From positions 1 to 6,926 of the forward strand of contig DAOVLC010000078.1 in the NCBI GenBank assembly GCA_030631455.1: 6,926 nucleotides of DNA. Direction: 5' to 3'. The stretch is from Candidatus Zixiibacteriota bacterium. Lineage in GTDB: Bacteria > Zixibacteria > MSB-5A5 > JAABVY01 > JAHJOQ01. The notes below the pieces were generated by a model. That model searched no databases. It was not told the DNA's origin and saw only the letters and a program-made list of their open reading frames with translations. Shown in pieces: positions 1-6,304 of this stretch (its first letter is position 1; each line of letters starts with the position of its first letter). The translations under genes and the position numbers were made by a program.

Positions 1-789
1 ATAATGCCTGTGCATATCGCCGGTCTACCATGCGAGCTGAGATCTCTGTCGAAGCTTGCTCGATCACACAAGCTGCGTCTTGTGCACGATGCGGCACACG
101 CAATAGGCGCAGAGTATCGCGGTCGAAAGATCGGTGCGATTCCCGATATCGCCAGCTTCAGTTTCTACGCGACAAAGAATATCACCACAGGTGAAGGTGG
201 TATGGTGACCACATCGAACAAGAAGTGGGCGGACGATGTCCGTGTTCTCAGCCTTCACGGGATGGACAGGCAGGCATGGAGGCGCTACCAGAAATCGGGT
301 AGCTGGTATTACGAGATCAAGACACTCGGGTACAAATATAATCTTGCCGATCTGAATGCCAGCGTTGGCCTTGCTCAGTTTGAAGAGTTTGACCGGATGC
401 AGAATCAGAGGGCGAGCGCCGCACTGTTGTACGACGAGTTGTTCGACAATGTTGACGAAGTCGCCATTCCACCGCGAAATGATCACTCTGTCCATGCGTG
501 GCATCTCTACATAATTCGCGTCGACCCGAGGCGGCTCACGATAAGCAGGGATGAGGTCATCCAGAGGATGGCTAAGGCAGGTGTCGGCTGCGGTGTTCAC
601 TTCATTCCGGTTTTCAGGCATCCGTACTATAGGAAAAGATATGGCCTGAAGTCCCACGACTTCCCGCACACGAGAAAACTGTACGAACAAGTGATTACAC
701 TGCCGTTTTTCCCGGGCATCCGTAAATCTGAAGTTGCGGAAGTTGTTCGTCGGCTGAAGAAGATTATTCATACGCACCGACGCAGATGA
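1..789 (+). CDS. DegT/DnrJ/EryC1/StrS family PLP-dependent sugar aminotransferase, 5'-truncated
   Basis: This is the C-terminal part (about 262 codons) of an aminotransferase that transfers an amino group, usually from glutamate, to a keto nucleotide sugar in the cytoplasm. Seen in the sequence, numbering from the ATG at base 4: the PLP-contacting aspartate in HDAAHAIGAEY (Asp29), the Schiff-base lysine in FYATKN (Lys58, bases 175-177) followed by TTGEGGM, the HAWHLYIIRVD strand near 165, and the C-terminal VHFIPVFRHPYY and LPFFPG blocks. Family members are about 370-390 residues with the lysine near 180-190, so roughly 125 N-terminal residues lie left of the window. The ATG at base 4 is therefore internal (the PVHIAGLPC strand) and not the start. 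The stop overlaps the next start as ATGA. With the dehydratase at 1398 it could make a 4-amino-4,6-dideoxy sugar (PglE-like role). The exact substrate is not readable from sequence. Confidence 0.93.
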   Translation: MMPVHIAGLPCELRSLSKLARSHKLRLVHDAAHAIGAEYRGRKIGAIPDIASFSFYATKNITTGEGGMVTTSNKKWADDVRVLSLHGMDRQAWRRYQKSGSWYYEIKTLGYKYNLADLNASVGLAQFEEFDRMQNQRASAALLYDELFDNVDEVAIPPRNDHSVHAWHLYIIRVDPRRLTISRDEVIQRMAKAGVGCGVHFIPVFRHPYYRKRYGLKSHDFPHTRKLYEQVITLPFFPGIRKSEVAEVVRRLKKIIHTHRRR

Positions 790-1376
790 GACGGGTTTTC
801 GACATACTATTCTCGCTTATCGTTCTTATCCTGACACTTCCCTTGAGCCTGATTATATCGATTGCGGTCAAGTTGTCGTCGGGGGGGCCGGTTTTGTTCG
901 TGCAGGAACGTGTCGGACGCGGTGAGGCAGTATTCAGGATGTATAAGTTTCGTTCGATGCACTCTTCAGTGGTGGAGGACAAATCGCAACTTACAGTCGA
1001 TGGCGATACACGCATAACCAATGTTGGAAGGGTGATACGGCGTCTGAAGCTCGACGAGCTCCCGCAGTTCATAAACGTTTTGGCAGGCGATATGACGATT
1101 GTCGGTCCGAGGCCGGAGGTTCCTCGCTATGTCGCCGAATACGAGCCGTGGATGCGGGAGATTTTTGAATATAAGCCGGGATTGACAGACCCAGCGTCTA
1201 TTCAATACAATAATGAGTCAGAGATGTTGACTGATGTCGAGAATCGAGAGCAAGCATACGTGACAGAGATACTGCCGAGAAAAATGAGCGTCAGTCTGGA
1301 GTATCAGAAGAATCGAACCATTTTCAGCGACCTCAAAGTCATCGGAGCGACGATCTGGCTAATACTTGGGTTGTGA
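786..1376 (+). CDS. Polyprenyl-phosphate sugar-1-phosphate transferase (PglC/WcaJ-type bacterial sugar transferase, short form)
   Basis: At 196 residues this is the minimal, monotopic PglC-like form. It would move a sugar-1-phosphate from a UDP-sugar to undecaprenyl phosphate on the inner face of the membrane, starting a glycan repeat unit. Visible: one N-terminal hydrophobic re-entrant helix (about residues 5-28), the GGPVLFVQERVG segment (33-44), the MYKFRSM block (52-58), the catalytic Asp-Glu pair in LDELPQF (Asp90-Glu91), VGPRPE (106-111), and the GLTDPASIQY variant (132-141) in place of the commoner GITGLAQV. It lacks the N-terminal four-helix domain of WbaP/WcaJ. The ATG overlaps the upstream stop by four bases and has no good Shine-Dalgarno sequence, which suggests translational coupling. 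Its TGA stop is in the same frame as the next gene. A run of seven G lies at codons 32-34. Confidence 0.93.
   Translation: MRRVFDILFSLIVLILTLPLSLIISIAVKLSSGGPVLFVQERVGRGEAVFRMYKFRSMHSSVVEDKSQLTVDGDTRITNVGRVIRRLKLDELPQFINVLAGDMTIVGPRPEVPRYVAEYEPWMREIFEYKPGLTDPASIQYNNESEMLTDVENREQAYVTEILPRKMSVSLEYQKNRTIFSDLKVIGATIWLILGL
881..887 (+). repeat. G7 homopolymer run inside the sugar transferase gene
   Basis: Seven consecutive G bases fall in the Ser-Gly-Gly-Pro codons (about codons 32-34) of the sugar transferase. Gain or loss of one base would frameshift the protein early, before the catalytic Asp-Glu pair. The run is directly visible; any role in slippage is inference, and seven is short for a contingency tract. 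Confidence 0.4.
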
Positions 1377-1397
1377 AGTTATCCTATTGCGTTTGAG

Positions 1398-3722
1398 GTG
1401 TTGCCGCGTTATCTTCCCGCCATGAGGTGGAAATTCAGAAAGTTGCTGCCTGGCTGGGTGCTACTCCTCTGTCTCGATATACTTGTGCTCCAGGCGGCAT
1501 TCTTCATAGTTTTCTGGCTCAAGTATAAGAGCAATCTTCTTGTGCCGACAGATGTCGACGGTTCACCCGATTTCCTGTCGTACCTCAAACCCGATCTGCT
1601 TATAACCGCTTGCTGGCTGGCCATTTTCAGCCTGTTCGGCTTCTACAGAAAGAGGCCTGCAAAGTGGCTCTTCGAGGAGGTCACGAGAATCATCTCCGCG
1701 ACGAGTCTCGGCATGCTGATCTGGGTAATCCTGATGGTAGACTTCACCGATCCGCTTGCAGAATCGAGGTATTCGCTGGCTATATACTGGGGCGTGATGC
1801 TCGTTCTCTTGATTCTAAACAGGCTGTACTATTTCAAACATCTTTTATCTCGCACGAAGACCTCGGCGGGCGAGTATCACCGAATGATGGCTACGCAGCG
1901 GCGCGTATTTCTGATATTCCTCGATCTTGTTGCGATTGTCCTCGCGTACTGGGGCTCATTCATGCTGAGATTCGGTGGCGAAATACCGCGTACAGAGATG
2001 AACCTTATGAGCAACACGGTTTTCGTCGTGATGATAGTGCGATTTGCCATGTTCGCATACTTCAAGGTTTACGCCGGCCTCTATCGTTATGCATCCATCA
2101 ACGACTTGATACAGATCCTCAAGGCCGTTACAGCAGGCTCTGTGTTGCTGTTGGTTCCTGTCTATTTCTTTCAGATTCCGCTATTTCCGCGATCGATATT
2201 TATCCTTGAATGGATGCTGCTTGTGTTTTTGGCCGGTGGGTTAAGGTTTGCACTTCGCACCGTCAGGGAAATAATGCCTTCGATACTTCGCCCCGGAAAG
2301 CGAGTGCTCATTGTCGGTGCCGGTGATGCAGGCGAGATGATAGCAAGGGAGATCAAGGGACTGAGAGAGCTGAACTACCAGCCGATTGGCTTCATAGATG
2401 ACAATTCCGCCAAGAAGGGAATGCGAATCCACGGAATACCTGTTTTGGGCGATCAGACCGATCTGAAGAAGATTGCCGAAAAGAAGCACATATCCGAAAT
2501 CATCATAGCGATGCCGTCGGCGTCCAGCAGACAGATGAGAAGCATCATCGAGAAATGCAGGGATGCCAAAGTCAGCTTCAAGACCGTTCCACCGTTGAAA
2601 GAAATACTCGATGGAAAAGTGTCGATGCATCATGTTCGCGATATTCGTGTCGATGACCTTCTTGGAAGGGAACCTGTGAGTCTTGACGAAGGCGTTATCA
2701 GGAATTTCGTATCGGATCGGCGAGTGGTGGTCACCGGTGCTGCCGGGTCGATCGGGTCGGAGATCTGTCGTCAAGTCGCGAGGTTCGGTCCCGGATCGCT
2801 TCTAATGCTCGATCGCGCGGAGAATAATCTCTACAAGCTCGATATCGAGCTAACGGCGAAATTCCCCGAAGCGAACAAGGCAGCCGTAATCGCCGATGTC
2901 TGCGACGGTGTGAAGCTTGACAAGATAATCGATGAGTTTCGACCCGATGTGATCTTTCACGCGGCTGCGTACAAACAGGTACCTCTCATGGAGTACTTCC
3001 CCGAAGAGGCAGTGAAGAACAATATCATCGGAACGAGGACCGTGGCGGAGATGGCTATCAAACATAACGCATCGGCATTTATAATGATCTCCACAGACAA
3101 GGCTGTCAGGCCGACATCGGTGATGGGAGCATCCAAGAGAATAGCGGAAATGATGGTGAACCGGCTTGCAAAAGACAGCCCCACCAAATTCGTGACAGTC
3201 CGATTCGGAAATGTGCTCGGGTCAGACGGTTCTGTGGTAGAGCTTTTCACGCGTCAGATCGAGAACGGCGGCCCTGTGACTGTAACCGATCCACGGGTAA
3301 CGCGGTATTTCATGACTATCCCCGAAGCAACTCTGCTTGTGATGATGGCAGGTGCAATCGGCTCGAACGGGCGACTCATGGTGCTCAAGATGGGTGAGCA
3401 GGTGAAAATCGTCGATTTAGCGAAGGACATGATAACGCTGGCCGGTTTGATACCGAATGAAGACATAGAGGTTGAATACATCGGGCTTCGTCCCGGGGAG
3501 AAGCTGTACGAGGAGTTGTTCATAGAGGATGAGGGGATTCTGCCTTCCGCGCATCCGAAGATCATGATCGCCGAGGCCGCCGGATCGCCGAACGGTGCTC
3601 TGCTGTCTGAGATAGAAGAACTCCATGAGCTGGCGATTCAGGTGAGGCGTGATGAGATCGTGGAAAAGATCAAGCAACTGGTGCCATCCTATACGCCGGC
3701 AAGGCAACCTCTCGCCAACTGA
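1398..3722 (+). CDS. Membrane nucleotide-sugar 4,6-dehydratase (PglF/WbpM/CapD type) with duplicated N-terminal membrane domain
   Basis: A predicted inner-membrane enzyme with cytoplasmic catalytic domain, probably converting UDP-GlcNAc (or a related UDP-HexNAc) to the 4-keto-6-deoxy sugar. Order of parts: membrane domain A (about residues 20-148, four helices), membrane domain B (168-292, four helices), a CoA-binding-like Rossmann domain starting at VLIVGAGDAG (303-312), and the extended-SDR catalytic domain starting at TGAAGSIGSE (446-455). Active-site region: STDKAV (565-570) with the Asp567-Lys568 pair, and MxxxK (Met576-Lys580) where classical SDRs have YxxxK, a hallmark of this subfamily. 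LRPGEKLYEE (697-706) is the conserved C-terminal block. The length of 774 exceeds the roughly 600-660 usual for the family, and domain A accounts for the excess. The GTG start at 1398 is uncertain: TTG 1401 and ATG 1422 are in frame and none has a well-placed Shine-Dalgarno. It lies 21 bases after the sugar transferase, in the same frame. Confidence 0.93.
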   Translation: MLPRYLPAMRWKFRKLLPGWVLLLCLDILVLQAAFFIVFWLKYKSNLLVPTDVDGSPDFLSYLKPDLLITACWLAIFSLFGFYRKRPAKWLFEEVTRIISATSLGMLIWVILMVDFTDPLAESRYSLAIYWGVMLVLLILNRLYYFKHLLSRTKTSAGEYHRMMATQRRVFLIFLDLVAIVLAYWGSFMLRFGGEIPRTEMNLMSNTVFVVMIVRFAMFAYFKVYAGLYRYASINDLIQILKAVTAGSVLLLVPVYFFQIPLFPRSIFILEWMLLVFLAGGLRFALRTVREIMPSILRPGKRVLIVGAGDAGEMIAREIKGLRELNYQPIGFIDDNSAKKGMRIHGIPVLGDQTDLKKIAEKKHISEIIIAMPSASSRQMRSIIEKCRDAKVSFKTVPPLKEILDGKVSMHHVRDIRVDDLLGREPVSLDEGVIRNFVSDRRVVVTGAAGSIGSEICRQVARFGPGSLLMLDRAENNLYKLDIELTAKFPEANKAAVIADVCDGVKLDKIIDEFRPDVIFHAAAYKQVPLMEYFPEEAVKNNIIGTRTVAEMAIKHNASAFIMISTDKAVRPTSVMGASKRIAEMMVNRLAKDSPTKFVTVRFGNVLGSDGSVVELFTRQIENGGPVTVTDPRVTRYFMTIPEATLLVMMAGAIGSNGRLMVLKMGEQVKIVDLAKDMITLAGLIPNEDIEVEYIGLRPGEKLYEELFIEDEGILPSAHPKIMIAEAAGSPNGALLSEIEELHELAIQVRRDEIVEKIKQLVPSYTPARQPLAN
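1455..2273 (+). other. Tandem pair of related four-helix membrane domains within the dehydratase
   Basis: Domain A (1455-1841) and domain B (1899-2273) line up by eye: LDILVLQAAFFIVFWLKYK against LDLVAIVLAYWGSFMLRFG in helix 1, FSLFGFYRK against FKVYAGLYRY at the end of helix 2, a polar EEVTRII / NDLIQIL stretch before helix 3, and an SRYSLAIYWGVMLVLL / PRSIFILEWMLLVFL helix 4 followed by R. They are joined by a polar linker (about residues 149-167). B is in the normal position for PglF/WbpM proteins. A also resembles the N-terminal domain of WbaP/WcaJ sugar transferases, so it may be an acquired module and not a recent duplicate. Confidence 0.7.
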
Positions 3723-3730
3723 TATTGTAT

Positions 3731-3736
3731 AAGGAG
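3731..3736 (+). promoter_or_regulatory. Ribosome binding site of serS
   Basis: AAGGAG lies five bases before the ATG at 3742. It is the clearest Shine-Dalgarno sequence in the window and fixes the serS start. It lies in the 19-base gap after the dehydratase stop, so serS appears to be translated independently of that gene. Confidence 0.85.
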
Positions 3737-3741
3737 ATGAT

Positions 3742-5013
3742 ATGCTCGACGCCAGATTCATACGGGAAAATGTCGATGTCGTAAAAGAGGCTATCAAGAA
3801 TAAGAATGAGAAGGCGGATGTCGATCGGTTCCTCGAACTCGACCGGATGCGAAAGGATCTGACGACCGAAGCTCAGAAGCTCAAAGAGCGAAAGAACAAA
3901 GCGTCGGAGGAAATCGCTACCACCAAGAAATCGGGTGGTGACGCGACGGCCGCCATAACCGAGATGCGAGATGTCTCGAAGAGCATTTCGGATTTGGATG
4001 ACGAAATACGAGCGGTGGAAGATAAGCTCCGACAGGAGCTTTTGTGGATGCCGAACGTCCCGCATGAGTCTGTACCGGTCGGACCGGATGAATCGTACAA
4101 TGTCGATGTTCGCTCGTGGGGCGAAAAGCCGCAGTTCGATTTCACTCCGGCACCGCATTGGGAATTGGGGGAAAAACTCGGTCTGTTCGATCTGGCTCGC
4201 GGAGCAAAAGTCAGCGGTACTGGTTTCCTGCTATTCACCGGTCTCGGGGCGACTCTCGAACGAGCGCTCATAAACTTCATGATCGATCTGCACAGAGATA
4301 AGCACGGCTTTACCGAGGTTTCTCCACCGTTTGCCTCGACCGAGGAATCGATGGCGGGAACCGGGCAGATTCCGAAACTCAAGGACGACATGTACCGGGT
4401 CGAGGACGCGAACTTGTATCTCATACCGACTGCCGAAGTCCCGGTCACTAATATTCACCGCGATGAAATACTGATCGAAGCTGATCTTCCGGTAAAGTAC
4501 GTTGCATATACGCCATGCTTCAGGAGAGAGGCAGGCTCGCATGGCAAGGATACGCGTGGCCTCATGCGGGTGCATCAATTCGATAAAGTGGAGATGGTGA
4601 TACTCACTCAGCCTGAGAAATCGGAGGATGCACACGAGGAGCTCGTCACCTTCGCGGAAGCTGTGCTCCGAGCGCTCGAACTCCCGTATCGCGTCAGAGC
4701 GCTCGCAACCGGCGATCTCTCATTCGCAGCGTCGAAGTGCTACGATCTGGAGGTCTACTCGGCAGGTGTCGACAAATACCTCGAGGTCTCGTCCTGCTCT
4801 CATTATACCGATTTCCAGGCTCGCAGGATGAACATCCGTTTCAAACCGCAGGCAGGTGGCAAGTCACAATATGTGCATACTCTCAATGGCTCCGGACTCG
4901 CCCTCCCGAGGACAATGATCGCTCTGATCGAGAATTTCCAGACCGAAAAAGGTACTGTGAAAATACCGGAAGCGCTCCGGCCTTACCTTGGAGGCAGGGA
5001 AGAGATTACCTGA
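3742..5013 (+). CDS. serS: Seryl-tRNA synthetase (class II)
   Basis: Cytoplasmic enzyme that charges tRNA-Ser (and tRNA-Sec where present) with serine using ATP. At 423 residues it has the normal bacterial length. Residues 1-105 form the N-terminal charged helical arm, the antiparallel coiled coil that contacts the long variable arm of tRNA-Ser. The catalytic core follows: the motif 1 region around ATLERALINFM (170-180) and GFTEVSPP (189-196), the TAEVPVTN serine-binding loop (230-237), motif 2 starting CFRREAGSHGKDTRG (259-273), the EVSSCSHYTDFQARR strand (348-362), and motif 3 LNGSGLALPRT (381-391) with the ATP-binding arginine. All key blocks appear intact. The start has a strong Shine-Dalgarno. 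The TGA stop overlaps the ATG of the histidine kinase by one base (TGATG). A housekeeping gene between glycan genes and a two-component system probably reflects co-transcription and not shared function. Confidence 0.98.
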   Translation: MLDARFIRENVDVVKEAIKNKNEKADVDRFLELDRMRKDLTTEAQKLKERKNKASEEIATTKKSGGDATAAITEMRDVSKSISDLDDEIRAVEDKLRQELLWMPNVPHESVPVGPDESYNVDVRSWGEKPQFDFTPAPHWELGEKLGLFDLARGAKVSGTGFLLFTGLGATLERALINFMIDLHRDKHGFTEVSPPFASTEESMAGTGQIPKLKDDMYRVEDANLYLIPTAEVPVTNIHRDEILIEADLPVKYVAYTPCFRREAGSHGKDTRGLMRVHQFDKVEMVILTQPEKSEDAHEELVTFAEAVLRALELPYRVRALATGDLSFAASKCYDLEVYSAGVDKYLEVSSCSHYTDFQARRMNIRFKPQAGGKSQYVHTLNGSGLALPRTMIALIENFQTEKGTVKIPEALRPYLGGREEIT

Positions 5014-6302
5014 TGAGATACTATCTCGCCAGAAAGCTACCGGCAGGATACGCCGCCGTCCCTCTCGCATATAAGCTCTTCATGCTGTTCGGAGTGATTT
5101 TCATCGCCATTGTTTTCATATACTACACGCAGGATGTCGTGAATCAACTCAAACAGAAGACGAAAGACGACGTCAGGCTTTATGTCATGCTGTATCAGGT
5201 TGCATTAAGCGACCAGGCCTCCAGTGTTGCGACCAACTTAATATTCGAGGAAGTAATCAGCTCTGTCAACTTCCCGATCATCTTTGCAGATTCCGCCTAT
5301 GAACCGCAGTACTGGAAAGAGCTGCACGGTATCGAAGACGGAATGGCGACTGATGCCGACGAAGCGACGGTCGACAAAGTGAGGGTGGTACTCGCCGAGC
5401 TTGCGGAGCAGGGACGATCCGTTGAGATCGTGTCGAACAATCAGCTCTTCTACCACATGTTTTACGGCGATCCAAAGCTCGTAAAGCAGCTTCAGATGAT
5501 GCCGTTTGTCGAGGTAGGTGTAATCGCGATCTTCATCCTGGTCGGATTCATTGGATTCCGAAATATCAAACGTGCCGAGCAGAGGAACATCTGGGTCGGA
5601 ATGGCCAAGGAGACCGCTCATCAACTCGGTACGCCTCTTTCGGCTCTGATGGGCTGGCTTCAACTGCTAAGATCGAGAGTCTCCGAGGAACCTGAAGCTC
5701 GTGAGAACGAAGGTACAATCTGTTCGGAAGACATATTGTCGCGGATGGAAAGCGATGTGCACCGTCTCGAACGCATCGCCAACAGGTTTTCCCTGATTGG
5801 ATCGAAACCGACTCTCGCCACTGTCGATGCAGAAGATATTCTAATGACAGTGGTCGACTATTTCTCGCGCAGGCTGCCTCACAGCGGAGAGGGAGTCAGG
5901 ATCGAGTTCGAAAGATCGAACCCGAAACCGGTTTCGGTTAACAGCGAGCTTATCGAGTGGGTTTTTGAAAATGTGATTAAGAATGCTCTTGAGGCCTGTG
6001 ACTCGAAACGCGGTCTCGTGCGGATAAAATCGGGATTCTCAAAGGCAGGGGGATGCGTCTCAATCGAGATTTCCGACAACGGTAAGGGTATGTCACCCAA
6101 TCAGGTCAAGAAAGTCTTCCAGCCGGGGTACACGACGAAGAAGCGGGGCTGGGGACTCGGTCTGGCTCTGGCGCACAGGATAGTATCCGAATATCATAGA
6201 GGTGAGATCTTTGTAAGCAACAGTGCACCCGGTCGCGGCACAACGTTTCGCATTGACTTGCCGATTGCCGATCCAAACAAGAAAGCTAAGAACAGGGGAT
6301 AA
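5013..6302 (+). CDS. Membrane sensor histidine kinase, probable partner of the PorX-type regulator
   Basis: A 429-residue inner-membrane kinase. Parts in order: TM1 (about 20-38), an extracytoplasmic region (39-164) that may be a PAS-like fold (NFPIIFADS near 86), TM2 (about 165-183), then almost directly the phosphoacceptor helix with KETAHQLGTPLS (199-210; His203). There is no HAMP or cytoplasmic PAS domain. The HATPase domain shows the N box ENVIKNALEA (319-328), the G1 box DNGKGM (355-360), and the G2 region KKRGWGLGLALA (376-387). The residue after His203 is Gln204 where most HisKA kinases have Glu or Asp; Thr207 is kept. I chose the ATG at 5013 because it overlaps the serS stop, has AAGAG upstream, and begins just before TM1. 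The frame stays open to 4737, but that part lies inside serS and is not membrane-like. The regulator gene begins two bases after its stop, so the two very likely form a pair. It may be a PorY counterpart, which I cannot confirm. Confidence 0.92.
   Translation: MRYYLARKLPAGYAAVPLAYKLFMLFGVIFIAIVFIYYTQDVVNQLKQKTKDDVRLYVMLYQVALSDQASSVATNLIFEEVISSVNFPIIFADSAYEPQYWKELHGIEDGMATDADEATVDKVRVVLAELAEQGRSVEIVSNNQLFYHMFYGDPKLVKQLQMMPFVEVGVIAIFILVGFIGFRNIKRAEQRNIWVGMAKETAHQLGTPLSALMGWLQLLRSRVSEEPEARENEGTICSEDILSRMESDVHRLERIANRFSLIGSKPTLATVDAEDILMTVVDYFSRRLPHSGEGVRIEFERSNPKPVSVNSELIEWVFENVIKNALEACDSKRGLVRIKSGFSKAGGCVSIEISDNGKGMSPNQVKKVFQPGYTTKKRGWGLGLALAHRIVSEYHRGEIFVSNSAPGRGTTFRIDLPIADPNKKAKNRG
6294..6298 (+). 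promoter_or_regulatory. Ribosome binding site of the PorX-type regulator
   Basis: AGGGG, within AGGGGAT, lies in the last codons of the kinase gene, six bases before the ATG at 6305. Together with the receiver domain starting right after it, this supports that start. Confidence 0.65.
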
Positions 6303-6304
6303 GA

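Noticed and set aside
4..6. ATG at base 4 as the true start of the aminotransferase
   Set aside because: A start there would lose about 125 residues of the conserved PLP fold. The ATG encodes an internal residue ahead of the PVHIAGLPC strand, so the gene is cut by the window edge.
64..777. Long open frame on the minus strand (237 codons) opposite the aminotransferase
   Set aside because: It lies wholly antisense to a clearly conserved enzyme, its translation resembles no protein family I know, and it would conflict with the plus-strand operon.
1374..1376. TGA recoded as a sense codon, fusing the two neighbouring genes
   Set aside because: The aminotransferase, dehydratase and serS genes also end in TGA at their expected lengths, so general recoding is not supported. 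Only local readthrough or a sequence error remains possible.
1610..2209. 199-codon plus-strand frame inside the dehydratase gene
   Set aside because: It overlaps the membrane domains in another frame, has no membrane pattern or recognisable motif, and the overlapping dehydratase frame is well supported.
3660..3742. A promoter before serS (TATTGTATAAG-like AT-rich stretch near 3722-3732)
   Set aside because: A -10-like string can be seen, but no convincing -35 element at the right spacing, and the stretch overlaps the ribosome binding site.
4737..5012. Upstream extension of the histidine kinase frame
   Set aside because: These 92 codons overlap the motif 2-motif 3 part of serS in another frame and read as Arg/Ser-rich noise. 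The ATG at 5013 fits the overlap and membrane topology.
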